Position numbers and translations under genes: made by a program. The notes under the pieces were generated by a model. The model worked only from the letters and a program-made list of their open reading frames with translations. It did not search any database and was not told the origin of the DNA. Below, piece by piece: positions 52,309 to 60,641 of a stretch of DNA of 64,000 nt. The stretch lies in the NCBI GenBank assembly GCA_017550405.1, contig JAFZPH010000001.1, forward strand, positions 1 to 64,000, in the 5' to 3' direction. Source of the stretch: Bacteroidales bacterium (GTDB lineage: Bacteria > Bacteroidota > Bacteroidia > Bacteroidales > P3). Each line of letters opens with the position of its first letter. The stretch's first letter is position 1.

Positions 52309-52620
52309 TCATCGCTTGTCCTGCACGCCGTACTTGATCCACTCGTACTGCGGGTAGCGTGATTTGACAGCCGTGCGCATGCTGAGCATCTGTGCCTTGA
52401 GGTCGGCAATCAACTCCAGATTCTCGTGCGCTTTGAGAGTTGCCTGCCGACGCAGTTTATCCACCTCGGCATCCTTTTGTCGCAAATCTTTTGCCGCCTC
52501 TTCCAAGCGATTGATAGCATCGGTGGTGATGCCTATTTCCTGCACCTCTTTGAGATGTTTACGCAGACCGACAACGAGCACATCTGCCTTTTCAATTTCG
52601 TTTAAATTTGTTACTGACAT
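52309..52620 (-). CDS. Small coiled-coil protein of unknown function
   Basis: 103 residues, mostly one helix with heptad pattern (~20-90: LRKHLKEVQEI, INRLEEAAKDLRQKDAEV, DKLRRQATLKAHENLEL). It ends in a basic, aromatic tail (SRYPQYEWIKYGVQDKR). No domain is recognised. It stands alone on the minus strand with its own terminator. Confidence 0.7.
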   Translation of the reverse strand: MSVTNLNEIEKADVLVVGLRKHLKEVQEIGITTDAINRLEEAAKDLRQKDAEVDKLRRQATLKAHENLELIADLKAQMLSMRTAVKSRYPQYEWIKYGVQDKR

Positions 52621-52927
52621 AATACTGTGTTTTATAGAGATTATTTTTTGTGTTTTTTGTCATTTCGCTTATTTGTATTTTTTGGAGAAACAAACCTGAA
52701 AACTAATAGTTTATGCTTCTTATAATAATATTCAGCGAACTCATGCAAAAGTAACATTTTTTTCTGATTAGAAAAAAATAATTTCGTATTTTTGTACAGG
52801 AAAAACAGGATGTGTACATATCGTCAAACCCTTGTTTTTCCGCTTGGTAGAGCGGACAACTCCACATGGTTTTATTAACAAAAAACTAGAAGACATGAAA
52901 CAAAACATGCGGGGATTCTATTCCACA
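52621..52927. other. Intergenic region between divergent genes
   Basis: About 300 A+T-rich bases. It holds a -7 box for the esterase gene at 52787-52794. Nothing else is clear. A start for the esterase at 52895 (MKQNMRG) would shorten it. Confidence 0.55.
52787..52794 (+). promoter_or_regulatory. -7 box for the esterase lipoprotein gene
   Basis: TATTTTTG, 141 bases before the chosen start; the following bases are TA rather than CA. Confidence 0.5.
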
Positions 52928-53887
52928 ATGAAGAAATCAATGATTTGGGCAATATGCCTGTTGAGCCTTACCGCCTGCGCTCAAAGAAACGGTGGCGAGG
53001 ATAAACCAAACGACAAAGGTCCACGCTTCGGAGGCGGAGGCATGATGATGAACTCTAAAGAGGATGATTCTACATTTGTTGCCCTAAAGAACGAGACTTT
53101 GGGGAAGTTCCGGCAGTTCACTTTCGAGGATGCTGCAACAGGCAAGACCATGCAATACAATCTTTTTATCCCAGAGGGGTATGATGGGACGACAAGTTAT
53201 CCTCTGGTGCTTTTCATGGCCGATGCAAGCACCGTGGGGAAAGATGTGACCACCCCACTTACTCAGGGCTACGGGGCTCTTGAGTTTGCCTCCGACCGTG
53301 ACCAGCTGAAGCACCCGTCGTTTGTGTTGGTTCCGCAATATACCGGCTGGGCTGTGCAGGATGACTGGAGCACCTCCGACGAGGTGGAGATGACCATCCG
53401 TCTGTTGCAATATGTATGCAAAGAGTATAAGGTTGACCCCAAATGTCTTTACGCAACTGGCCAATCGATGGGTGGCATGATGTCATTCTATTTCAACATC
53501 GCTCATCCTGACCTATTCGCTGCTTCGCTGTTTGTCAGCTGTCAATGGGACACATCGAAGATGAAGGACTTCGGCAAGCGCAAGTTCTTCTACATAGTGG
53601 CTGGCGGTGACGAAAAGGCATCGGGAGGCATGAGAAAACTGGCCGAAGTGCTGAAAAAACAAAACGCCCATATCGACTCTGCCTCGTGGAGCGCCAAGTT
53701 GCCTCCAGCAGAGCAGGAACGTCTGGCAGAAGCCTTGATAGCCAAGGGAGGCAACATCAATTTCATTTGCTTCGAGAAAGGTTCGGTACTCCCTGAATCA
53801 GGACAAGGAATGGAACACATGGCCTCTTTCGACTTTGGATACAAGATTGCCGCTGTCCGCGACTGGCTGTTTGAGCAAAGCAGGTAA
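52928..53887 (+). CDS. Alpha/beta-hydrolase esterase lipoprotein (PHB-depolymerase-like)
   Basis: The start at 52928 gives a clean lipoprotein signal MKKSMIWAICLLSLTAC (Cys17); ATG 52895 adds 11 residues in front. The mature part opens YNLFIPEGYDGTTSYPLVLF, typical of esterases of the prolyl-oligopeptidase/PHB-depolymerase type. The nucleophile elbow is GQSMGG. VAGGDEK precedes the likely Asp region and the C-terminal GMEHMAS supplies the His. A short Gly-rich linker follows the Cys. The substrate is unknown. Confidence 0.82.
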   Translation: MKKSMIWAICLLSLTACAQRNGGEDKPNDKGPRFGGGGMMMNSKEDDSTFVALKNETLGKFRQFTFEDAATGKTMQYNLFIPEGYDGTTSYPLVLFMADASTVGKDVTTPLTQGYGALEFASDRDQLKHPSFVLVPQYTGWAVQDDWSTSDEVEMTIRLLQYVCKEYKVDPKCLYATGQSMGGMMSFYFNIAHPDLFAASLFVSCQWDTSKMKDFGKRKFFYIVAGGDEKASGGMRKLAEVLKKQNAHIDSASWSAKLPPAEQERLAEALIAKGGNINFICFEKGSVLPESGQGMEHMASFDFGYKIAAVRDWLFEQSR

Positions 53888-53968
53888 AGCGACATACCAA
53901 ATTTGATTGCTTGATTGTCTGATTGTTTGAATATTTTGACCGCGTCAGCCACTCATTCATTTACACAA

Positions 53969-54622
53969 TCAAGCATTCAAGCATTCACTCAAACGCCTTT
54001 TCATAATGGCAAACATGTCCTTGTAGTGTAGGCCTATCATCGCCATCAGACCGCGTTGCATCAGGGCGAAGCAGGCGATGAACACGAAGGGGCCGAAGGT
54101 GTAGTCGTACCATGAGCCGAGGTGGTTCACAACTATGTATGTGATGAGGCCAATGCCTGAGACCAGTTCAACCTCCGCGGTCACCATTCCCGGTGAATAA
54201 GGCTTGTCCAATTTGAGAAGTTTGATGCCTGCAATGTGGATGATTCCCTCGAATATGCAAAACGAGGCCATTGCAATGGCAAAAATCGGATAGACATCGC
54301 CAAAGAAGAACGGCACCAGCGTGATGGTGAAGATAAACACTGATGTTATCAAGCGGCTGCCCAACAGAGTCTCTCGCTCTATGTCCATCTGTAGCAGTTT
54401 GCCTGATATGAGGTCGAGGAATCCACCGGGGTATCGTCCTTCCTCCCACTCGTGCAGGATGCACAGGAATGAAATCCATACAGCGAACTGTTGGATAACC
54501 GTTAAGTGATCCATGAACATGGCGACCATTGTGATGAAAAGCATGGCGACTACCGTGTAAATTTCCAGCGCGTAGTGTTTCATGAATCTTGGCTTCTTCA
54601 CTATTGATGATTTATCTTCCAT
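53969..54622 (-). CDS. HXXEE-domain membrane protein
   Basis: 217 residues from ATG 54622. It is multi-pass (about six helices). The name-giving motif appears as LHEWEEGRYPGGF (~77-89), followed by IFEGIIHIAGIKL. The family of unknown function is widespread and the His/Glu pairs suggest metal binding in the membrane. An upstream in-frame start would include the promoter box at 54675-54684. Confidence 0.82.
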   Translation of the reverse strand: MEDKSSIVKKPRFMKHYALEIYTVVAMLFITMVAMFMDHLTVIQQFAVWISFLCILHEWEEGRYPGGFLDLISGKLLQMDIERETLLGSRLITSVFIFTITLVPFFFGDVYPIFAIAMASFCIFEGIIHIAGIKLLKLDKPYSPGMVTAEVELVSGIGLITYIVVNHLGSWYDYTFGPFVFIACFALMQRGLMAMIGLHYKDMFAIMKRRLSECLNA

Positions 54623-54674
54623 AACCACTTGATTTTTTGAAATTAATACTTGTATTGTTACTATCTTTTCTGAT

Positions 54675-54684
54675 TGCAAAAATA
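54675..54684 (-). promoter_or_regulatory. -7 box for the HXXEE gene
   Basis: The minus strand reads TATTTTTGCA, 53 bases before the start codon. Confidence 0.6.
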
Positions 54685-54759
54685 CCATCATTCCAGATAA
54701 TAGCAGTTACCCCAAAAAGGGAACTAATTATCAAATCCTACGAATCATATATTTTTTCG

Positions 54760-54767
54760 TATCTTTG
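54760..54767 (+). promoter_or_regulatory. -7 box for the AraC-acyltransferase operon
   Basis: TATCTTTG followed by CA, 18 bases before the regulator's start, giving a leader of about 12 bases. Confidence 0.7.
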
Positions 54768-54784
54768 CAGTCCATCACAGAGAG

Positions 54785-55633
54785 ATGAAACGACAGCTAA
54801 ATATAACAGACATAGCGCCTTTTGCCGTCAATAACGAGTGTATAGCCGTACGCGGGAACTTCGCTATTATCCGCAACGTTGCGAGCATCAAGGAGCAGAT
54901 GGTCAATGGCGGGATGGGCGACTTGCTGTATATACCTTTGGGACGCATACTCCTTGTGACTACAGGAACAGTCCGTCTGCGTTTGAACATGCAGTCCTGC
55001 CAAGTGGAGAAAGGAACAGCCCTCGTCATTCCCGAAAACTTCTACATGGAAGTGATTGAACTGTCCGCTGACTACAATGCGCAGATAGCCACTTTCGGTG
55101 GCATCCCCATACCATTCAAGCAATGGTCCTCCATACCAGTTAAAGGTGATGACTCCCGACGCATAGGCAGTTTTTTTGACCTTCTGTGGGAGGTGGCTAA
55201 CAGTCCAACCTGCCAACAGACGACGCTCAATAATCTCCTCTCTGCCCTGCTGTCCGACTTATACAGTCTTGATGTCAGTGGGGACGCTTCGCACGCTGCC
55301 GAAACCCCTACCGCCGCCGAACGATTGATGCAGCGCTTCTTCGACCTGCTGGCTGAGAGCGACGGAACTGTGCGCAGTGTGAAAGCCTTTGCCGATCGGC
55401 TCTGCGTGTCGCCCAACCACCTTTCAGCAGTCGTTAAACAACAAAGCGGCCAGACGGTGATGCAGTTGCTGAATGCCCACACGGTACTTCATGCCAAAAT
55501 ACTGCTGCGCCACAGCACCCTGCCCCTCGCCGACATCGCTGACCGACTGGGCTTTGAGAACCCTCCCGCCTTCAGCCGTTTCTTCAAGCGCGAAACGGGT
55601 GTCACCGCCGGCAGTGTCCGAAACATGAGTTAA
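54785..55633 (+). CDS. AraC-family transcription regulator
   Basis: 282 residues. The N-terminal half is a cupin-like sensor. The C-terminal ~100 residues carry two helix-turn-helix units: SVKAFADRLCVSPNHLSAVV and LADIADRLGFENPPAFSRFF, closing with KRETGVTAGSVR. The acyltransferase, hydrolase and membrane genes follow with gaps of 26, 2 and 2 bases, so it may regulate its own operon. Confidence 0.92.
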   Translation: MKRQLNITDIAPFAVNNECIAVRGNFAIIRNVASIKEQMVNGGMGDLLYIPLGRILLVTTGTVRLRLNMQSCQVEKGTALVIPENFYMEVIELSADYNAQIATFGGIPIPFKQWSSIPVKGDDSRRIGSFFDLLWEVANSPTCQQTTLNNLLSALLSDLYSLDVSGDASHAAETPTAAERLMQRFFDLLAESDGTVRSVKAFADRLCVSPNHLSAVVKQQSGQTVMQLLNAHTVLHAKILLRHSTLPLADIADRLGFENPPAFSRFFKRETGVTAGSVRNMS

Positions 55634-55659
55634 ACAATAAAAAACGTGAACAATACCAG

Positions 55660-56208
55660 ATGACCGAACAACCAACAGGAAAGACCTATGTCGGCAGCGA
55701 CGAACTGTATGCCGATGTGCAGCGTACCATGCGGCTCTGCGCCGAGATGAACAGCGGCTGGCACACTGAGGCCGAGGTGCGCGACTGCCTGCGTGAGATT
55801 ACCCGCAGCCAAGTGCCCGACACCGTGCGTGTTTTCACTCCGCTCAACATCAACTATGGCCCCGGCGTGCATTTCGGCGACGACTGCTTTCTTAACTTCG
55901 GCTGCACGCTCCTCGCCCTCGGTGGCATCACCATTGAGGACGGTGCTTTTATCGGTCCCCACTGTGTACTGGCCACCGAGTATCACCCCGAAGACCCTAC
56001 CACGCGCCACACTCTGCTCACCAAGCCCATCGTCATAGGCCGCAACGCCTGGCTCGGAGCCAACGTCACCGTATTGGCAGGTGTCACCATCGGCGAGAAC
56101 GCCATTGTGTCTGCTGGGGCTGTGGTCAGCAAAGATGTTCCCGCCAACACCATCGTCGGCGGTGTGCCAGCAAAAGAGATACGTGAAATCAGAATTGACA
56201 AGAAATAG
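55660..56208 (+). CDS. Hexapeptide-repeat O-acetyltransferase (maltose acetyltransferase-like)
   Basis: 182 residues. An N-terminal helical Mac-like region (YADVQRTMRLCAEMNSGW) precedes a left-handed beta-helix: PGVHFGDDCFLNFGCTLLAL, ALGGITIEDGAFIGPHC and GVTIGENAIVSAGAVV, ending NTIVGGVPAKEIREI. The usual catalytic His lies in the HCVLATEYHP area. These enzymes move acetyl from acetyl-CoA onto sugars such as maltose or galactosides. Confidence 0.88.
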   Translation: MTEQPTGKTYVGSDELYADVQRTMRLCAEMNSGWHTEAEVRDCLREITRSQVPDTVRVFTPLNINYGPGVHFGDDCFLNFGCTLLALGGITIEDGAFIGPHCVLATEYHPEDPTTRHTLLTKPIVIGRNAWLGANVTVLAGVTIGENAIVSAGAVVSKDVPANTIVGGVPAKEIREIRIDKK

Positions 56209-56210
56209 CC

Positions 56211-56969
56211 ATGACATTCAACACCTACGGAAATAGTAAGAATCCCAGTTTGCTGCTTATACCGGGACTGGGAGTGTCCTACGAGATATTCATACCGCTG
56301 ATAGAGCTGTTGAAGGACAAATACTACATTGTTGCAGTTGGTATTGACGGTTTTTTGTTGGGCAAAAAGTCGCAGTTTACATCCGTCGACGACCAGGCCG
56401 TGCAGCTTATCGGGTATATTCAAGAAAATATGAATGGTCATCTGGATGTTGCCTACGGTCTCTCACTGGGTGGGAAAATACTTTCCCGAATAATGGAGAG
56501 GAACGAGGTGCTGATTGACCACGCCATAATGGATGCTGCACCATTGCTGCCTTTGCCCAGATGGAGCGTCAATCCCTTGCGGTACTATCAGAGTTTAAAT
56601 GTTTGGACATGTTATCACTGGACAGGATTTTGGAAGTTGGTGTTCCACTCACACTATTTCGATGTGCTTTTGGATGAATGCAAAAAGGTGTGGCCTTCGG
56701 GCAAAGGAAAGGCTGTGCGTGACGGATACAAGGATGTCTACACTAACAAGTTGGTATCTATCCACGGCTTCGACATCCACTATTGGTATGGCACCAAAGA
56801 GGCTTTTGTCGCCAAACCCCAAGCAAAGCATTTGCTTAAACTGTATCCAGACACTCATGTTGAGGTCTTCCCAAGAATGAATCACGGACAATTGTTGATA
56901 GACCATCCGGAAGAGATAGCGGCCAGAATCTCACAGATGGTGGCAAATGGAGTTTTTAATATTTCTTAG
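56211..56969 (+). CDS. Alpha/beta-fold hydrolase
   Basis: 252 residues. The strand-elbow YGLSLGG (nucleophile Ser) lies at ~82-88, the PGLGVSY loop at ~18-24 is the oxyanion region, and RMNHGQL near the C terminus supplies the catalytic His. No signal peptide, so cytosolic. It starts two bases after the acyltransferase stop. The substrate is unknown. Confidence 0.82.
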   Translation: MTFNTYGNSKNPSLLLIPGLGVSYEIFIPLIELLKDKYYIVAVGIDGFLLGKKSQFTSVDDQAVQLIGYIQENMNGHLDVAYGLSLGGKILSRIMERNEVLIDHAIMDAAPLLPLPRWSVNPLRYYQSLNVWTCYHWTGFWKLVFHSHYFDVLLDECKKVWPSGKGKAVRDGYKDVYTNKLVSIHGFDIHYWYGTKEAFVAKPQAKHLLKLYPDTHVEVFPRMNHGQLLIDHPEEIAARISQMVANGVFNIS

Positions 56970-56971
56970 AA

Positions 56972-57454
56972 ATGACATTTCTGATAGAATCTATAATCGC
57001 TTGCTTTGTATTCACGCTTTTTGTGTTCTTGATGTCGAGGAACCCCATCAAGAGCATCTTCAACTATCCCCCTGCTATCATTGAGCGATGCGACCAACTG
57101 GGGCTGGTGAATGCGAGCAATCGTCCGGGTGGCGTGACGTTCTACGTAAAGAAGATTGTAGCGATGGTCGTCTTCGGAGTTCTTATGGGATTACTTGTGA
57201 GGTATGTCAACGGCTGCGTGACATTCTGGTGTGGAGCGTTGACGGGTTATGCCCTTTGGGTGGTGGTCAATTGGTTCGACGCGCTGATACTCGACTGTCT
57301 TTGGTTCTGTCACGACAAACACTTTGTTATTCCAGGCACAGAGGATATGACAAAAGATTACCACGACTACTGGTTTCATATCAAAGGCGCGCTCATCGGG
57401 ATGCTGCTTGGAATACCCGCGGCACTGACGGCAGGTTTAATCGTCGTCATATAA
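56972..57454 (+). CDS. Membrane protein of unknown function, 160 aa
   Basis: Four hydrophobic segments: ~1-18 (IESIIACFVFTLFVFL), ~58-75, ~80-105 (TFWCGALTGYALWVVVNWF) and ~140-158. The middle has DCLWFCHDKHFVIPGTEDM. I do not recognise the family. It is the last gene of the AraC-acyltransferase-hydrolase operon. Confidence 0.65.
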   Translation: MTFLIESIIACFVFTLFVFLMSRNPIKSIFNYPPAIIERCDQLGLVNASNRPGGVTFYVKKIVAMVVFGVLMGLLVRYVNGCVTFWCGALTGYALWVVVNWFDALILDCLWFCHDKHFVIPGTEDMTKDYHDYWFHIKGALIGMLLGIPAALTAGLIVVI

Positions 57455-57473
57455 ACGTAATAGTTCATGATGA

Positions 57474-57593
57474 TTAGTCTATGTAAACCTGGACGAGGTG
57501 AACTGCGGCGGCGTGTTTAACTTCGGCGACATCAGCGGACATCCCAAGCTGGCCGACTGCTACCTCCTCGGCCTCTCCGTCGGGAAGAAATGA
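57474..57593 (+). pseudogene. C-terminal remnant of a gene, perhaps flavodoxin-fold
   Basis: A 39-residue frame without a start, reading VNCGGVFNFGDISGHPKLAD and ending LGLSVGKK-TGA. The end resembles C termini of NADPH-dependent FMN reductase/flavodoxin-type proteins (GDI-x-GH-x2-L). The body of the gene is missing and a stop lies directly upstream. Weak identification. Confidence 0.35.
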
Positions 57594-57630
57594 GCGGGAT
57601 GTAATCCTGCATCGACACTCTAAACCATCA

Positions 57631-57660
57631 ACGGCTACCGTCCGCAAGGATGGCAGCCGT
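57631..57660 (+). terminator. Rho-independent terminator
   Basis: ACGGCTACCGTCC and GGATGGCAGCCGT pair with two wobble positions around GCAA, followed by CTTTCTTTATATTTTT. It probably once served the truncated gene and now ends the preceding operon. Confidence 0.75.
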
Positions 57661-57699
57661 CTTTCTTTATATTTTTCAACCTACAGTTGGATTTACCGC

Positions 57700-58689
57700 T
57701 CAGACCGTCAGTGTGGGGGTACACCATGCTTCCTTATTCTTTTTTGACGGTTTTGTTTTTTGTTTATTGATGACCTTAGCAATTACATTATAGTCATCTT
57801 TCGTTTCAAACATCAAATATATTGGCTTTGAAAATCCGTCAAAGGAAATTGTTGCCTGATGGCGTAGTATTGTATACATCTGAAAATTATCTTTAAATCG
57901 CCTATCAGGACCTCCATCTAATCGAGCGTGATACCAAGTCGTTTGAATAACATTGTAATCATATGTTCTTGTTAGTCCACTATTGTAAATAATATCACGT
58001 GAAATCTTGATTTTCTCGTAAGGGATTAAAACAAATCCTTTTCTATTTTCAACAAAAATAGCTTTTTCGAAAAATAACATCTGCCAGTTCCTTGTGCCGA
58101 TTGAAAGTGTAGGCGAATAGTTTATTTCCTTGTGCTTTTTCTCATTGTTCTTTTTACAAAGACATCCAAGAGAGAACGTGCTATTGTTATGCTGGGGAGT
58201 ATCATGAATAGCTACACGTCCATTTACAGAGTCTGGTTTAATTGAGGAGCCAACATTGAACGAAGTAAGATCAATCGGACTTATTAGACGATATCTTCTC
58301 TCCACAATGTATTTCAATAATTGTTTTTTACGCTTGTTACTTTTTCTGTGGATTACATCCAGTCCAAGCAAAAATATGTTCCATTTTATATTTTTGATGT
58401 CTTGTTTGATGAAAGCAACTTTTCTATAGCTAATATGGAGTTCATCATTTTTGTTCTCCAGTGCTTTTATCAATTCGGAAGGAACACTATTTCTGTGTGA
58501 AAAAGTTTCGACAGGTTCTTCCACAATTGATGATGAAGGAGTCGTTTCAATCTTTGATAAAGCAGATAAAATTGCAAATGGAGCAACCATTGCTCTTGCG
58601 GTTAAATTCAAGCCCCAATTGTAGTACCGTTTGTCTCCGACACCACTCCAATTGTGTGTTCTTCCTCTATTATTGCCGTTGTATCCCAT
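57700..58689 (-). CDS. A+T-rich gene of unknown function with a GGPDRRF motif
   Basis: 329 residues with no confident family. A short hydrophobic stretch (~32-46, RAMVAPFAILSALSK) lies near the N terminus. A charged, helical middle has many Lys (RKSNKRKKQLLKY). The C-terminal ~110 residues look like a PH-type beta fold (WQMLFFEKAIFVENRKGFVL) followed by TTWYHARLDGGPDRRFKDN. By memory, this W-x(n)-GGPDRRF-x-N pattern recurs at the ends of diverse bacterial proteins of unknown role. It lies 2 bases after the DUF2971 gene. Base composition differs sharply from the neighbours, a sign of transfer. Confidence 0.6.
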   Translation of the reverse strand: MGYNGNNRGRTHNWSGVGDKRYYNWGLNLTARAMVAPFAILSALSKIETTPSSSIVEEPVETFSHRNSVPSELIKALENKNDELHISYRKVAFIKQDIKNIKWNIFLLGLDVIHRKSNKRKKQLLKYIVERRYRLISPIDLTSFNVGSSIKPDSVNGRVAIHDTPQHNNSTFSLGCLCKKNNEKKHKEINYSPTLSIGTRNWQMLFFEKAIFVENRKGFVLIPYEKIKISRDIIYNSGLTRTYDYNVIQTTWYHARLDGGPDRRFKDNFQMYTILRHQATISFDGFSKPIYLMFETKDDYNVIAKVINKQKTKPSKKNKEAWCTPTLTV

Positions 58690-58691
58690 TT

Positions 58692-59552
58692 CTATCCTCT
58701 ATATGGAATGTTAGAATGTGTTACTTTACAATCAATAAATCCTTTTGCTTGTAGAAATTCATGCATTGCTTTTTCGGAAAGTTCGTGTTCTGCTACTGGT
58801 CCCAAACAAACTTCCTTTAGCATTGTTTGTGGAAAATACTCTTTTACGTATGGTACAACTAATCCTTTGGAATATCTATACTGAATATCTTTCCTCTCTA
58901 TATCGAAATTCTTACCACCGATTCCATAAATACGAACTTCTTTTTCGTAATCATAATTCTTATCCTTTCTCAATATTGCATACATTAATAGAAGAGGAAC
59001 TAAGATTTCCAAATAATCCTTGAAAGGTAGTCCATTAAACATACTGCCCTGAATGATGTGTCCAAAGGAATCTTCTATGTTTGTGTCATATTCACTTCCC
59101 GAATAGAAGCAAGGCTGCAATCTTCCAGCATATTGTGACAGTAACATATTCGTATCAAATGCAAGCATTACTCCCTTCCCCCCATCGCCATATGTGTTCC
59201 ACATTGTCAGGTTGTCTTCAGCCATAGATAAACTAATGATGTGGTCTGTTTCATGTGCTTGCCTTATACCGTCAATAAGGTAGTCTGGTGGATTCCATGA
59301 TTCTATTCGCCGTATTCCACATTGCAATTCTTCCTTGTCATTCATGTATGAATAGCGTGATGCCCATAGACATAGTTCTTTTTGGGAGGTTGGATTACTC
59401 TCCACTATTCCGTTCAAAAAGACATCCGTACTACAGTAGTAGTATAGATAATTCACATCGCGAAGTTTATCCCATTCATAATACGTTTTTCTCGCTGTCT
59501 GAATGAATAGTTCGTTGTTATGATTCTTAGTATTGCCTTTGTTCGTACTCAT
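58692..59552 (-). CDS. DUF2971 family protein
   Basis: 286 residues from ATG 59552. The family pattern is seen in YLYYYCSTDVFLNGI, LWASRYSYMNDKEELQCG, the central ISLSMAEDNLTMWNTYGDGGKGV and LVVPYVKEYFP with CLGP. DUF2971 proteins are found in accessory and defence-type regions; their activity is unknown. The pair with the next gene (2-base gap) is A+T-rich. An upstream open extension runs through non-coding structured DNA and is not used. Confidence 0.82.
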   Translation of the reverse strand: MSTNKGNTKNHNNELFIQTARKTYYEWDKLRDVNYLYYYCSTDVFLNGIVESNPTSQKELCLWASRYSYMNDKEELQCGIRRIESWNPPDYLIDGIRQAHETDHIISLSMAEDNLTMWNTYGDGGKGVMLAFDTNMLLSQYAGRLQPCFYSGSEYDTNIEDSFGHIIQGSMFNGLPFKDYLEILVPLLLMYAILRKDKNYDYEKEVRIYGIGGKNFDIERKDIQYRYSKGLVVPYVKEYFPQTMLKEVCLGPVAEHELSEKAMHEFLQAKGFIDCKVTHSNIPYRG

Positions 59553-59732
59553 ACTTGTCTCATTTCTGCATTTTCGCCGCACATACCTGCAATTTGCTGT
59601 TGCAGTGCTACAAAACGTGCGTGCATTTATGCGGAGGCTTCCGCAGGGGTGAAAATCGACCGCGCATATATGCGAGGAGCGTTGCACGGCTACAAAATGA
59701 CCGTGCATAAACTTATCGATCCCATTTCGGTT
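59553..59732. other. Structured non-coding DNA upstream of the DUF2971 gene
   Basis: About 180 bases rich in short inverted pieces: GCGGA-GGCT-TCCGC at about 59631-59644, CGCATATATGCG at about 59663-59674, and two related strings with CTACAAAA followed by CGTGCAT. No gene or clear promoter is visible. Confidence 0.45.
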
Positions 59733-59948
59733 TCAGGCCACAGGCACAAAATACTCGAAGCATAAATCCTCGTCAAGTGCTCGCCAACTGATGCCGTAGC
59801 GGTCGATCTCATAGTCCTGCAACGCCGCAGCCGAGGCCTGCCGCAACCGTGGATAGTCGGCGATACGCTCGCGCAACTCCTGCCCGCCGTCGGTCAATAT
59901 GTGTACATAGTCGCTATCAACCCAAACCTTGTTTACATTCATTGTCAT
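59733..59948 (-). CDS. DUF2442 domain protein
   Basis: 71 residues with the family outline: VWVDSDYVHILTDGGQE, then RERIADYPRLRQASAAALQ, and ISWRALDEDLCFEYF at the end. DUF2442 proteins are commonly paired with DUF4160 proteins in what look like toxin-antitoxin units. The partner gene lies 18 bases upstream. Confidence 0.85.
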   Translation of the reverse strand: MTMNVNKVWVDSDYVHILTDGGQELRERIADYPRLRQASAAALQDYEIDRYGISWRALDEDLCFEYFVPVA

Positions 59949-59966
59949 AGCAGTCCCTCCTTTTCT

Positions 59967-60215
59967 TTATTTGCCGAAAAACTTGTGCCACTGCTGTATG
60001 ATGATTTCTCGGTTCTCCTCGATGACCATCTCGGCCATCTTGAGTTCGTTGGCTTTGAGCCCGTCGTTTTCCACAAGGCTGATTTCGGGCAAGACGTCGA
60101 ATTTGGCCTTGCGAGCCGTTTTGCCCGTGCCTGCCACGACGTGTACGTGTATCGGCTCGTGGTCGTTGGAGTAGAACTGGAATCTCAGCCCAAAGAATAT
60201 GAACAGCAGCGGCAT
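59967..60215 (-). CDS. DUF4160 domain protein
   Basis: 82 residues: FIFFGLRFQFYSNDHEPIHV (split by family marks FYSNDH and PIHVHV), AKFDVLPEISLVENDGL and IIIQQWHKFFGK. The HxPxHxHV patch is diagnostic. Probably co-transcribed with DUF2442. Toxin or antitoxin roles for the family are predicted, not shown. Confidence 0.85.
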   Translation of the reverse strand: MPLLFIFFGLRFQFYSNDHEPIHVHVVAGTGKTARKAKFDVLPEISLVENDGLKANELKMAEMVIEENREIIIQQWHKFFGK

Positions 60216-60313
60216 AATCGTTTCTTTTGAAGTTAATTCTACTATTATAACGTTCAGTTCAGCTTTTTATTGCCCTCAGCCCTAACATATTCTTCTATAT
60301 TGAATTATTTTTG

Positions 60314-60321
60314 TATCTTTG
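60314..60321 (+). promoter_or_regulatory. -7 box before the AraC remnant and csaA-like gene
   Basis: TATCTTTG followed by CA. The first possible start is ATG 60344. The promoter may still serve the csaA-like gene 300 bases downstream. Confidence 0.6.
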
Positions 60322-60343
60322 CAAACCGATTTTGGATAATGAT

Positions 60344-60570
60344 ATGGCAACACAGAAAAGATTTCCAACGGCTTCTGTGTCGGGCGACTACCGAGCTTCG
60401 TCCCTTACACTCGACAGCGGCAGCATCATCGACCAGAACGCGCTTACCGTATGCTGAAAGACTCCTCAATGCCGGTCTCCGATGTAGCCTATACCCTTGG
60501 CTTCGAGAGCCCCACCCATTTCAGCCGCCTCTTCAAGCAGCGTTTCCAATGTTCCCCTTCGGCGGTGTGA
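60344..60570 (+). pseudogene. Decayed AraC-family regulator
   Basis: The frame from 60439 reads RAYRMLKDSSMPVSDVAYTL, then GFESPTHFSRLFKQRF, and ends CSPSAV-TGA at 60570. This is the second helix-turn-helix of an AraC protein. The sensor and first helix-turn-helix are missing. A 37-residue start piece (ATG 60344, MATQKRFPTASV...) is open in another frame and stops at 60457, so deletion plus frameshift is the simplest view. Confidence 0.6.
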
Positions 60571-60641
60571 ACAAATCCTTTTTTACTGCACACAATGAAA
60601 TGCGAGGAGTCTCGTTACCCATACAACAAACTAACACTACT

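Noticed and set aside
59553-59708. N-terminal extension of the DUF2971 gene
   Set aside because: The extension reads through palindromic non-coding DNA and is rich in Cys and Arg, unlike the family. The ATG at 59552 gives the usual beginning.
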